Below, piece after piece: positions 12,510-20,294 of a stretch of 20,341 nucleotides of DNA. Position numbers and translations under genes: made by a program. The stretch spans positions 1 to 20,341 of IMG/VR virus record IMGVR_UViG_3300030012_003148. One strand, 5' to 3'. The first letter of the stretch is position 1. Each line of letters opens with the position of its first letter. The notes beneath the pieces are model-generated. The model searched no databases and was not told the origin of the DNA. It saw only the letters and a program-made list of their open reading frames with translations. The stretch is from a virus.

Positions 12510-14777
12510 TTAACTATTTATATAAAGTCCACCATCTACAACTGTATCTTGTGCAGTCTCAGGACTAAAGGTTCCAGCATCTAAATTACTAGTATTAATT
12601 TCAGCTTCAAGTTTTTCTCCATTTAAATATTCTCCTGCCTGTAAAAATCCAGTTTCAAACGAATCAACAAACTCTCCTAATGGCCTATTAACAATTCCAA
12701 ATTTTACATCATCTAATGTTGTAGGAGATTTATTAAAAAGTTTATTAACCATTGCAATTAATCTATTAGTGATATTTAAAGAATTGCCGGATCTATTTAA
12801 ATTACCCTTTTCATCTCTTTTAATACTGTCAGTAAGATTCATCGCAATTACTGAAGGATCAAAATTGGCAATATTTTGAGGTAAATTAAAATTACCAATT
12901 ATATTTTTATTACCCTCCCACTTTGTGGTTCGATTATATAAAGCAAAAACTTCTGCTGATTCTCTAAGCTTTTGTTGTTCTTTAGCCCAAACTTTCTCCC
13001 AATGTTTTAGACCTCTACCAATTGGTTTATCATTAGGTTCTAAAAGCCAAGCGTTTACATATTCATGTTTCTTTAAATTCTCTACGGTAACATAACCACT
13101 AGTATTTAATTCAAATGGATAGACCACAGTAAATTGATTTGGATTAGGAACATCTGTAATTGTATATTCACCTGAGATTGCATTTCCACTTGTAAAAGTT
13201 AATTGAATTTTCGTATTTTTTTCTAAACCATGATTCTCAAAATCAACAATAATATTAATATCTGTAATTTCATATTTTGCTGCTAGTTTCAAAGGTTCAT
13301 TCCCTTCATCATGCACTAAAGACCACATGGCTGCGTATATATGTTTACACCATCTAAGTTGATGATATTGAAGATTTTGAAATGAATCCTGTCTTTTATC
13401 TTCATATTCAGGTAATTGATAAAAATTATTTATTGTGACATAACCTAAATCTCTAAAAACACCTGGGTCATCTCTTCTATCACTTAAACTTCCGTCGTTT
13501 TCAATAACATTTCCTGGTTTTACATCTCGAATAGAAGTTACCGGAAATCTTCTATTATTTAAATTACTAAATAAATCATAACTATCACGTCTAGAAAAAT
13601 CTTGACAAGAACAATTCCACCTTAATTCTGTAGATAAAAATCTTCCTACAGCAAATCCTCGATGAGCCGGTACAGTTGTTTTAGCAATTGTATCTACAGT
13701 TTTTGCTCCATAACTATCTTTTTTCTCAAAAATTATTTCATTAGTGCTTGTATCGGAACCAGTCACGGTATATCCTACATAATCATCGTACCTAAAACCT
13801 TTTATTAAACGAAATAAAGTCAAATTACCTGAAGTAGTTCCTGTAGTAAGAGTTCTTACTGTAAATTGAGTTGCACTTAATACCGTAATAGTATATCTAC
13901 CCGAAGGAACATTACCACTTGATACATCTAGAAAGACTTTGTTATCACTAGAAAGACCGTGATTAGAACTACAAGTTACAGTAACTGTTGAACCAGATCT
14001 AGAATAAGTAGATGCAACTCCAGGATCTCTTTCAATAATCCTATCGGTCATTCGTTCATCAGTTAAAAAGCCTACCTCTGTAGGTAAGCTTTGTAATTTA
14101 ACTCTTACAAATCTCCATCTTGTATCATTAAATGCTGTTGAATTATGGTATGTTACATTTCCCGCAGTATTTAAAGATCCACTTGTAGTAACAGTAAATG
14201 TATTTTGAGTTTTACTTTGTATTGTTAGAGTGTCATCAACTGCACTTCCTGTAGAAAAATCAAGAAATACATCGTCGCCTGGAAATAAACCATGATCAGA
14301 TTTTGTTACTACTAAGGTTGTTCCACTTTGTGAATATGTTGCTTCAACAGATGGTGCTAAAAATCTTACAGCTAAGATTGGTAATCCAAATTCATAAAAA
14401 CTAAAACCATCTGTATCTCTCATTCCAACAATATGTTCTCCTAATTCCTGATTAGTAGAGGGAAATGTAAATATACGTGCAGGTATAAAGACACCTGGAA
14501 ATTGTTGAAAAGTAAAAAATAAACGATAATCTCCTCTCGTATCTCTTTCTTTAAATTTAGAACCTAATAAATTTTGAATTATTGTATATAATTCATAACC
14601 TCTTCTCCATCTAGTCCATAAAGAATCTTTATTATAAAAATTAATTTCGCTTTCTAGCTGTCTACCATCAGAACCTTGATTTACGCTTGGTACTTTTGGT
14701 GCATTATCAAAAGATTTAAATTCATTTTTAAAATTAAATTTTGATGTTTTGTCAAATCCATTTACATCAAAAGGCAT
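12510..14777 (-). CDS. Large structural protein with three beta modules and SWIM-like site
   Basis: 755 residues. Residues 1-146 include GYELYTIIQNLLGSKF and an aromatic-rich segment (YRLFFTFQQFPGVFIPARIF). Three copies of a roughly 65-residue beta module follow at about 147-211, 257-322 and 501-566 (pattern HGL....V.LDF.SG......Y.I.....F.V......SG.V). Between copies two and three, CSCQDF at 389-394 and CKHIYAAMW at 477-485 form a CxC...CxH set like a SWIM zinc finger, but with 85 residues between the pairs. The C-terminus (567-755) is helical then extended. Size and place, after connector genes and before fibers, would suit a tail nozzle or tail hub in a short-tailed phage; that is inference. 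Confidence 0.78.
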   Translation of the reverse strand: MPFDVNGFDKTSKFNFKNEFKSFDNAPKVPSVNQGSDGRQLESEINFYNKDSLWTRWRRGYELYTIIQNLLGSKFKERDTRGDYRLFFTFQQFPGVFIPARIFTFPSTNQELGEHIVGMRDTDGFSFYEFGLPILAVRFLAPSVEATYSQSGTTLVVTKSDHGLFPGDDVFLDFSTGSAVDDTLTIQSKTQNTFTVTTSGSLNTAGNVTYHNSTAFNDTRWRFVRVKLQSLPTEVGFLTDERMTDRIIERDPGVASTYSRSGSTVTVTCSSNHGLSSDNKVFLDVSSGNVPSGRYTITVLSATQFTVRTLTTGTTSGNLTLFRLIKGFRYDDYVGYTVTGSDTSTNEIIFEKKDSYGAKTVDTIAKTTVPAHRGFAVGRFLSTELRWNCSCQDFSRRDSYDLFSNLNNRRFPVTSIRDVKPGNVIENDGSLSDRRDDPGVFRDLGYVTINNFYQLPEYEDKRQDSFQNLQYHQLRWCKHIYAAMWSLVHDEGNEPLKLAAKYEITDINIIVDFENHGLEKNTKIQLTFTSGNAISGEYTITDVPNPNQFTVVYPFELNTSGYVTVENLKKHEYVNAWLLEPNDKPIGRGLKHWEKVWAKEQQKLRESAEVFALYNRTTKWEGNKNIIGNFNLPQNIANFDPSVIAMNLTDSIKRDEKGNLNRSGNSLNITNRLIAMVNKLFNKSPTTLDDVKFGIVNRPLGEFVDSFETGFLQAGEYLNGEKLEAEINTSNLDAGTFSPETAQDTVVDGGLYINS

Positions 14778-14782
14778 TGCTC

Positions 14783-15589
14783 TTAATAGAAACCACCTTG
14801 AACATTACAGTAAAATCCATTAGTTAAAGCTACAGCACCACCAGCAGCAACAAATAAAGCTTGCCCTCTTCTTAACATCAAACCTCTTTGCTTTGGAGCA
14901 ACTTCATTGTTTGCACTTCCAAAATTACTACCGGCTTGCACCGTAGGATGATTTATTAAAGGTAACGTTTCTTTCAATGTCGTACTTAAAATTTGATTTT
15001 CAGCTACTTGAGGTATGCTTTGCACAAATAAAGGAAAGAATTGGTTAACGTTTGTGACTGTACCTGTATTTACAAGATAAAAACAAAAGTCTATAGGCAG
15101 TGACAATGTTGAAGTACCAGTAATAGTTCCGCTTGCAATATTTGGAATAGTTATATCAAAAGTTGTTGGAGTAAAGTTTACTGTATCAGCAACAGTAAAA
15201 GTATCGTCTTTTGGAACCGTACCAGTATTGTATCCAGAAAAGTCTACAAATAATTTCTGACCTATTTCTAAATTATGTAAAACTCCTACAGGCATTGTAA
15301 TTGTACAAGTTGTACCTGTTGCAGAAAAAGTAGATGTCTGAGTTGCAGTGGCATCCATTTTTTGAATAACTCTCTTTGTATATGTAAACCATATCTCATC
15401 AATGTATGCTCCACTAATAGCAGTATCTGCTAAGGCTGAATCAACATCAAATACTTTAGTGGCATTACCAACAGCTGTAGGAATCAAGCTTGTTAAAAAA
15501 GATTGACCTGACGCAACTGTACATAATGTAGAAGTCGTCGCCGGACGATCTACCATCAATGGTTGTTTGTTTGAACTACTACTTGACAC
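14783..15589 (-). CDS. Structural protein sharing the beta module of the 755-aa protein
   Basis: 268 residues from a GTG start (15587-15589); the next in-frame ATG is 11 codons inside, and the poly-Ser start (SSSSSNKQPL) could be leader sequence. Residues about 88-160 (TCTITMPVGVLHNLEIGQKL, FVDFSGYNTGTVPKDDTFTV) match the HGL..G..V.LDFSSG module found three times in the next gene. The remainder (IDEIWFTYTKR, FFPLFVQSIP, LRRGQALFVAAGG) is beta-rich. The shared module and five-base spacing from the 755-aa gene suggest the two proteins sit in the same virion substructure. It begins a unit after a T-rich 46-base gap. Confidence 0.74.
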   Translation of the reverse strand: MSSSSSNKQPLMVDRPATTSTLCTVASGQSFLTSLIPTAVGNATKVFDVDSALADTAISGAYIDEIWFTYTKRVIQKMDATATQTSTFSATGTTCTITMPVGVLHNLEIGQKLFVDFSGYNTGTVPKDDTFTVADTVNFTPTTFDITIPNIASGTITGTSTLSLPIDFCFYLVNTGTVTNVNQFFPLFVQSIPQVAENQILSTTLKETLPLINHPTVQAGSNFGSANNEVAPKQRGLMLRRGQALFVAAGGAVALTNGFYCNVQGGFY

Positions 15590-15635
15590 TTTTTCTTACG
15601 AGGGAGTTAGGTTAATTATAAAGCAAGGTTTTTTA

Positions 15636-15818
15636 TTATTTTTTATCTTTTTTCTCCATACGTTTTCTAGCCTTAGTTACGGCTTCCTTACGTTGTTCTT
15701 TATCCATTTTACCTTTTTCTTTTTCGTCAGATTTTTCATCTTTTCCACCTTTTTCAGCATTTTTTTTCTTAAAATACTCTAGCAATTGAGGTGGCATTTT
15801 ACCTTTCTTTTCAGCCAT
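15636..15818 (-). CDS. Small highly charged Lys/Glu-rich protein
   Basis: 60 residues: after MAEKKGKMPPQLLEYFKKKN almost every residue is Lys, Glu, Asp or Arg (DEKSDEKEKGKMDKEQRKEA), ending KKDKK. It is predicted helical or disordered with no hydrophobic core. The start overlaps the previous stop (TAATG at 15816-15820), supporting it as a real coupled gene. Possible roles are a nucleic-acid or capsid-lattice binding peptide, an internal head peptide or an assembly chaperone; nothing visible decides. Confidence 0.6.
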   Translation of the reverse strand: MAEKKGKMPPQLLEYFKKKNAEKGGKDEKSDEKEKGKMDKEQRKEAVTKARKRMEKKDKK

Positions 15819-16096
15819 TAGTAAATAGTCTCCTGTTCGGAAGTAAATGGTGCAGACCTTAAAGCTCTGCTTGTGCGATAAAGACCAAGATCAGAACCCC
15901 TAATAGTCTTAGTTGGAACATCTCCAGCCGCAGCACCGAATATATCGATGTCTCCTGCCATTCTAGTACGCCCTTGACTTTGAGCAAATACATTTCTTTG
16001 TCTAGGATCTCTAATAATATCTTTATCTCTATTTATTCCTAACGTATACCCAAGATTAGTTCTTGGTTTTATTTTATCGACAGGAACTTCAATCAT
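15818..16096 (-). CDS. Small Arg-rich hypothetical structural protein
   Basis: 92 residues, basic and largely without hydrophobic runs: MIEVPVDKIKPRTNLGYTLG, then RDKDIIRDPRQRNVF and RGSDLGLYRTSRALR. It looks like an extended or partly disordered minor virion component. It is joined tightly to its neighbours: the upstream stop abuts its ATG (TAAATG) and its own stop overlaps the next ATG (TAATG). No family recognised. Confidence 0.62.
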   Translation of the reverse strand: MIEVPVDKIKPRTNLGYTLGINRDKDIIRDPRQRNVFAQSQGRTRMAGDIDIFGAAAGDVPTKTIRGSDLGLYRTSRALRSAPFTSEQETIY

Positions 16097-16438
16097 TTAT
16101 AGAGCTGCTAAATGAAAATCAACTGTAGGTGATCCACCATTTTTACTTACAAAATTAGCTCTAATAAATTTTACTGGGATACCATTAACATGGTAAGCAT
16201 GAGAGCCATTACTGGTTATCGTTTTATCAGCAATTATGGGAGCGTAATTAGTACCATCAATACTACCTTCAAGTCTTACAACAACATTCGTTCCAATACT
16301 TGCCACTACAGCAATTAATGTATAACTTTTAGTAGCAAAAAAATTGTTTTGCGTAACAGCTAATGCTGTACCAGTCCCAACTCCTGACAGCTGAGTATCA
16401 ATTAAAAATATAGTGTCTTGTTGATAGGTTACAGCCAT
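16097..16438 (-). CDS. Small beta-sandwich structural protein
   Basis: 113 residues with alternating beta strands: TYQQDTIFLIDTQLSGVG, SYTLIAVVASIGTNVVVRLE, GSIDGTNYAPI, HAYHVNGIPVKFIRANFVSK, PTVDFHLAAL. The 'V.LEGSIDGTNY...I' and 'G.PVKFIRANF' pattern is that of small phage head or tail beta-sandwich proteins (discoidin-like fold, as in decoration or fiber-base proteins). It sits in the neck-like region between the 159-aa helical gene and the small charged genes; an AGTATTTA element lies four bases before the start. Role structural, exact place unknown. Confidence 0.66.
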   Translation of the reverse strand: MAVTYQQDTIFLIDTQLSGVGTGTALAVTQNNFFATKSYTLIAVVASIGTNVVVRLEGSIDGTNYAPIIADKTITSNGSHAYHVNGIPVKFIRANFVSKNGGSPTVDFHLAAL

Positions 16439-16483
16439 TAATAAATACTTTTCTTTTTACTACAATAACAGGAGGAAATGTCT

Positions 16484-16963
16484 TTATCTATGATTTATTT
16501 CTAATAATAAACGTGTACCTACAGCAACATCAGCAGGTCCAGGTAAAGCCTGTATAAACTCGGCACCCTCTCTGTTAAATCTGTATCTAGCTTGCTCTGG
16601 GTTTCGATAATTAGGCACGTATAAATGCATTGCTAATCTATCAGTCTCATAAATATAAATTTCAGTCCAAGTTTTAAGTGTTTCCCTAAAATCAGATGTA
16701 GCAACTGTTCTATCAACATCACCGGCAATACTTTCAATTCTATTTCTAGGTAGAAAATCATTATTGATACTACCTGTCATATCAGTACGTTTCTCTGCCT
16801 CATCACATCTACCGACTTGCTCTATAATTTTACTTACCCAAAAAGTATCCTGCACATTATTAACAGCTTCCTCAAGTCTTGCCTGATCACCGGCAGGTAT
16901 AGAAGTTAAATTATAACCTAAGTGCCAACGCACTTTGGATTGTATAAACGTATCGAGCTTCAT
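16484..16963 (-). CDS. Helical protein, possible head-tail adaptor
   Basis: 159 residues. The first 70 are largely helical (MKLDTFIQSKVRWHLGYN, ARLEEAVNNVQDTFWVSKII), followed by helices LKTWTEIYIYETDRLAMHLY and RYRFNREGAEFIQALPG, ending in a strand LLLEINHR. Length, helix-rich makeup and location just downstream of the capsid unit fit head-tail adaptor proteins. No motif proves it and alternative minor virion roles remain. One cysteine in VGRCDEAEKRTD. 27 bases separate it from the helix-hairpin-helix gene. Confidence 0.65.
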   Translation of the reverse strand: MKLDTFIQSKVRWHLGYNLTSIPAGDQARLEEAVNNVQDTFWVSKIIEQVGRCDEAEKRTDMTGSINNDFLPRNRIESIAGDVDRTVATSDFRETLKTWTEIYIYETDRLAMHLYVPNYRNPEQARYRFNREGAEFIQALPGPADVAVGTRLLLEINHR

Positions 16964-16990
16964 TCAAACAAACTAACAATAGGCTTACTA

Positions 16991-17431
16991 TTAGTCTACT
17001 CTTACTAAGTCTGCCTTAAATATTTCGTCCCAATCAACTCTTTTTATTGAATGAAGTTGATCTAATCTTGTATATCTTTCTCCCGATAAAGTAGTTTGAA
17101 AATCTTTTATATCTCTAGCTGTTTTTAAACCCACCCCAGGTAAAGCATCAGCTATCTGTCTAGCACTAGCATTATTAATATTTATTCTTCTATCTATGGG
17201 AAAAGTTTCTTTCGTTGTAGGTTTAGCGGGTTTTACTCCATCCGCTTTTAATTCTTGTGTAAATTTTTCTTCATTTTTAATTTTTTCTGTTGTTGCATCA
17301 AGGTGTGGAACTAACATGTTTTCTTCAATGTAGAGAACCTCCTCATTAGCATCAACACACATAAAAATACCTTCATCATGTTGGCTTATTTTTTCTACAA
17401 GTCCCCCTGTCAATTTGTACTGATATAACAT
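16991..17431 (-). CDS. Helix-hairpin-helix (ComEA-like) protein in the head-neck cluster
   Basis: 146 residues. Residues 1-43 form a small beta-rich domain (YKLTGGLVEKISQHDEGIFM, then EVLYIEENMLVPHL). Residues 44-78 are a charged linker. Residues 79-146 contain ININNASARQIADALPGVGL followed by KTARDIKDFQ, a near-perfect ComEA-type helix-hairpin-helix (INxNxAsxxxLxxLPGvGxxxAxxI), which binds DNA backbone non-specifically in known families. It is the first gene after the capsid-unit terminator, in a structural neighbourhood. It could bind DNA at the portal or neck, or use the fold for protein contacts; a head-completion function is inferred, not shown. Confidence 0.78.
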   Translation of the reverse strand: MLYQYKLTGGLVEKISQHDEGIFMCVDANEEVLYIEENMLVPHLDATTEKIKNEEKFTQELKADGVKPAKPTTKETFPIDRRININNASARQIADALPGVGLKTARDIKDFQTTLSGERYTRLDQLHSIKRVDWDEIFKADLVRVD

Positions 17432-17483
17432 AGATTAATTAGATCTCTTTGAATAGCTTAACTCATTAAACTTTCCTTGCCAA

Positions 17484-17509
17484 TAAAAAAGCGAGCCATT
17501 AAGACTCGC
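17484..17509 (-). terminator. Rho-independent terminator after the capsid unit
   Basis: On the minus strand GCGAGTC and GGCTCGC pair over 7 base pairs (one G-U) around a TTAAT loop, immediately followed by TTTTTT (17485-17490). It lies about 26 bases after the stop of the 272-aa gene and before the helix-hairpin-helix gene. It should cut off the highly expressed capsid transcript and reduce expression of the genes to the left. Confidence 0.85.
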
Positions 17510-17535
17510 CTCTTTATATAATTTAAAAATATAAA

Positions 17536-18354
17536 TTATGAATCTGTACCGCCTACTTGTGATGCAAAGTCAACGAAGCCTTGGACATCATTGAAGCTTA
17601 CACCCGCAGCTGGACGTAGGTAATTAACGCGACATAGAATATATGCTGCTTTACCTGCTGTATGGTCATCATCAGAGATGAATAAACCATCACCATTAAC
17701 GGTTGTTGAAGTTACAGCGTTAACATTATAAATTTTAAATGTTGTGTTTGCTGTGACTTTGTACATCATGGAGTTTGCAGCATCCTGATCATCAATACCA
17801 GCTGTAGTTACAGCTGTCCAAAATGGAAGTTTTGCAACAGAAACGTTTGAAGTTCCTTGAGCGATAGTTGTACCACTAAATGTCAAAGTACTTGTAGCTG
17901 CTGCTAAACCGTTTGCTTGAGTTGCTGGTACACCAAGAGGAGCACCACCGTTGTCAGGTCCTAGTAAGATTACTTCAGTATTAGTACCTCCAATGTCTGC
18001 TGTCACTGGGGAAGCAGGGAAAGATGGAAGACCACCTGCTGGTATATCATTACCAATAGCTATAGAAGCTTGGTAGATGTAAGCAGGTCTATCTGAACTA
18101 GCATTTACTACTAGGCTGCTACGATCATTACGTACACGATCATCAGGACGACGATCGGGAGAAGGGATTGTTATGTTGAAACTCTTATGGTTTGCCTTAG
18201 TTCCTGATTTATTAGAAATCTTATGAAAACCAATAAGTTCGAATGCTTCAACTCCAGGCCAACCTTTAGTTCCTTCATGGTTGAAAGAAGATAAACGATT
18301 GATCTGATTTCCAGGTTCTATGATTGCACCTGAATCACTTTTGTAAGTTGCCAT
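17536..18354 (-). CDS. Probable capsid decoration or second head protein
   Basis: 272 residues, Gly/Ala/Thr-rich with beta strands throughout (ATSTLTFSGTTIAQGTSNVS, TTFKIYNVNAVTSTTVNGDG); the N-terminal part has a basic stretch (SPDRRPDDRVRNDRSS). No enzyme motif. It follows the capsid gene by 15 bases with a strong GGAGG ribosome site before the ATG and is followed by a clear terminator, so it is coexpressed at high level with the capsid protein. Its codon choice and GC content resemble the capsid gene more than the left-hand genes. A head decoration or cement protein is the best guess; a tail tube protein is an alternative given the abundance signals. Confidence 0.72.
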   Translation of the reverse strand: MATYKSDSGAIIEPGNQINRLSSFNHEGTKGWPGVEAFELIGFHKISNKSGTKANHKSFNITIPSPDRRPDDRVRNDRSSLVVNASSDRPAYIYQASIAIGNDIPAGGLPSFPASPVTADIGGTNTEVILLGPDNGGAPLGVPATQANGLAAATSTLTFSGTTIAQGTSNVSVAKLPFWTAVTTAGIDDQDAANSMMYKVTANTTFKIYNVNAVTSTTVNGDGLFISDDDHTAGKAAYILCRVNYLRPAAGVSFNDVQGFVDFASQVGGTDS

Positions 18355-18369
18355 TATTTAAATCCTCCC

Positions 18370-19515
18370 TTATTCAGTAATTGTGAAGGCTGTTGTAATG
18401 AAGTCCTTATTCAAGTTCGCAAAGCCAGCGTATAGCTGCCAAATCAGAATGATAAATCTGGAAAAATCATCATTGTTATTGATTAAAACTTGAGCATTAG
18501 GACCACCAATACCAACACCAATTGACTGAGGACCAAAGAATAGTCCAGCAGGAGTTGTTCTTGAGGAAGCTCCGTTACCATCACCAATATCGACCGTAAT
18601 TGTTTTTGATGGGAAGTTTGTAGATTCAAAGAATCTTACACCTTCAAATACGAATCCAGATGGCATAACTGGCTCACCTGCAACAAACTGTGCCTGACCA
18701 TACTGTCCACCTTGGTAGATTGCTTGGTTAGGAGCACCTGCTTGCATTAATGGGTTGCCTTGACCCATTCCTGGGTATCTTGCAACTTCTCTGAATCCTT
18801 GATCTGCACGTAGATCTTTCATGAATGAAGGATCAGCTATACAACGATAGTAACCATCGCCGAATACTGGTACGTGTCTCTTTCTTAAGCTCTTAACTAC
18901 TTCTAGAAGGTCTGTCTTAACGTTGAACTTGAAACGCTCTGATGCGTACTCTGTAGCAGTATATGCATTAAGAGTAGTAGAGTTTGACTTAGTTTTTGTG
19001 TTTGGATAGTAGTAACCACCTTGTGTGTCAGAAGACTGACCACGAGCTTCAGATTTGAATAGCTCATCAAGGAATACTCTATCTCTCCATCTTCTATAGT
19101 CATCCAACAGTGTAAGCGAACCAATTGACTGATGGAACATATTTAAGTTTCCAGTGTCAAGAAGCAGACGCTGAGCTGTCATTAGGGTTTCTCTAGCAAT
19201 TTTGAATGTGCTAGGTAGATTTGAGTTGTTAGGGTCAGCAGGACCTGTATATTCCCTAAGAGATACAAGTACTTTGTCCTTTACGATAGATCTGCTATTT
19301 GCTGTGCCAATTGTCTGGTCCTGAGTCCTCTCTCTTGAAGTCTTAGTTCCAGGATTGCCAAAGAATCTGTAGCGATCTAACTGAACGGTCTGACCTGGCT
19401 GCTTGGTGAAGTCATGTACAACCACTGGCTCTGTTGCCATTTCTACGATATACGCAGGATGTGGTCTATATAACTCGGCACCCAGCAGCTTCGGAAAATC
19501 GTTATCTATAAACAT
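18370..19515 (-). CDS. Probable major capsid protein
   Basis: 381 residues, the expected size for an HK97-type capsid protein. N-terminal half is alpha/beta with FTKQPGQTVQLDRYRFFGNP, then helices STFKIARETLMTAQRLLLDT and LDDYRRWRDRVFLDELF like the spine helix of this fold; the C-terminal half has VKSLRKRHVPVFGDGYYRCI (a catalogue-like 'G.Y.C...P' pattern seen in capsid P-domains), YGQAQFVAGEPV and SIGVGIGGPN. It shows no leader protease site. It follows two small hydrophilic genes and precedes the 272-aa gene and a terminator, and is richer in G+C than the surrounding genes, as for a very highly expressed gene. I do not recognise a named relative such as T4 gp23, T7 gp10 or N4 gp56; identification is by size, context and fold-like pattern. 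Confidence 0.72.
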   Translation of the reverse strand: MFIDNDFPKLLGAELYRPHPAYIVEMATEPVVVHDFTKQPGQTVQLDRYRFFGNPGTKTSRERTQDQTIGTANSRSIVKDKVLVSLREYTGPADPNNSNLPSTFKIARETLMTAQRLLLDTGNLNMFHQSIGSLTLLDDYRRWRDRVFLDELFKSEARGQSSDTQGGYYYPNTKTKSNSTTLNAYTATEYASERFKFNVKTDLLEVVKSLRKRHVPVFGDGYYRCIADPSFMKDLRADQGFREVARYPGMGQGNPLMQAGAPNQAIYQGGQYGQAQFVAGEPVMPSGFVFEGVRFFESTNFPSKTITVDIGDGNGASSRTTPAGLFFGPQSIGVGIGGPNAQVLINNNDDFSRFIILIWQLYAGFANLNKDFITTAFTITE

Positions 19516-19598
19516 TTTAGAATTTCAGCTAGGTTTGCTGATTGCGAACACTAAATTGTGCTCATTTTTGAAACTGGAAAATAAATTCCATTATTAGA

Positions 19599-19604
19599 AT
19601 TATA
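19599..19604 (-). promoter_or_regulatory. Possible capsid promoter -10 (TATAAT)
   Basis: TATAAT reads on the minus strand about 84 bases before the capsid ATG, in the largest intergenic gap (140 bases, 19516-19655). No good -35 lies 17 bases upstream. The gap also holds a CTTATATAAG palindrome further upstream. The capsid leader is long and lacks a Shine-Dalgarno match. Confidence 0.3.
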
Positions 19605-19655
19605 AATTAACTTAATATTGTACTTATATAAGCTTTCTCTAAAAATGTACCTTAG

Positions 19656-19862
19656 TTATCCGTATCCGTTTAACTGATTTGTTACTGTATATTCAGTTGG
19701 AGGAACAGTGCCAATACGTCCATAAGGATTAATTAAACCATCAGCTGGTTGCATAGTAGCTTGAGAAGCTTCTTCAGCTGCTCTCATTGCATCAAACTCA
19801 GCTGCAAATTTTTGAAAATCTTTTGCTTTTTTTGTTGCTTTTTTAGCTTTATTGGAATCCAT
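19656..19862 (-). CDS. Small hydrophilic protein before the capsid gene
   Basis: 68 residues. A Lys/Ala-rich helix (MDSNKAKKATKKAKDFQKFA, AEFDAMRAAEEASQATMQ) is followed by an extended end with tyrosines and prolines (INPYGRIGTVPPTEYTV). Its ATG abuts the previous stop (TAAATG), so it is coupled to the 142-aa gene. A small helical protein immediately before the capsid gene could be an assembly or scaffolding factor, though it is short for a scaffold; no family recognised. Confidence 0.6.
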   Translation of the reverse strand: MDSNKAKKATKKAKDFQKFAAEFDAMRAAEEASQATMQPADGLINPYGRIGTVPPTEYTVTNQLNGYG

Positions 19863-20291
19863 TTACTTTTTACCTTTTCTTGATTCTAATGGAGGCTGAC
19901 CTATGGGTAACTGCATAGTTCCAGCTAAAGGCATGTTTTGACCGTATATTAATTGTTCATTAGCGGCTATCTGTTGTTGTGTTATTTGTGCATTCATTAC
20001 GTTCCTAGGCATCAACATAGCGTTAGCAGGTAAAGGTGATCCTGGAAGATTTAATTTTAAATAAGATGCATCTAAATCAGAGGGCATAGCTGCTGATCCT
20101 GAGACTCGTGTGTCTCCCTGTTCCATTCGTCGGTTTGCATATTCATCTCTATTACCAGCAAATACTTGTTCACGAAGATCAGATCCTCCAAAACCTATAA
20201 GGCTTGGTGATCCTATTAGTCCTCCGGCTGTTCCAATCGTATTTAAAAATTGATCAGCTTTTTGTGATGTGCTTGGTTTTTTCTTCTTCAT
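19863..20291 (-). CDS. Gln/Pro-rich protein of unknown function
   Basis: 142 residues, starting with a basic patch MKKKKPSTSQKADQFLNTIG, then a Gly-rich stretch (TAGGLIGSPSLIGFGGSD), a charged middle (EYANRRMEQGDTRVSG) and a Gln/Met/Pro-rich end (NAQITQQQIAANEQLIYG). Largely disordered by appearance, with no cysteine and no enzyme motif. It begins the visible transcription order of the capsid region, nine bases after the T-run that follows the edge hairpin. It may be a portal-associated or scaffold-like factor by position only. Confidence 0.6.
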   Translation of the reverse strand: MKKKKPSTSQKADQFLNTIGTAGGLIGSPSLIGFGGSDLREQVFAGNRDEYANRRMEQGDTRVSGSAAMPSDLDASYLKLNLPGSPLPANAMLMPRNVMNAQITQQQIAANEQLIYGQNMPLAGTMQLPIGQPPLESRKGKK

Positions 20292-20294
20292 TTT

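Noticed and set aside
12515-12522. TATAAATA on the minus strand as a T4-type late promoter for the 141-aa gene
   Set aside because: It encodes the last residues (YINS) of the 755-aa protein and lies only eight bases before the next ATG, too close for a normal leader.
15567-15782. Plus-strand Phe/Leu-rich frame that looks like a membrane protein
   Set aside because: It is the antisense of the Lys/Glu-rich 60-aa gene (AAA/GAA read backwards gives TTT/TTC); composition artefact.
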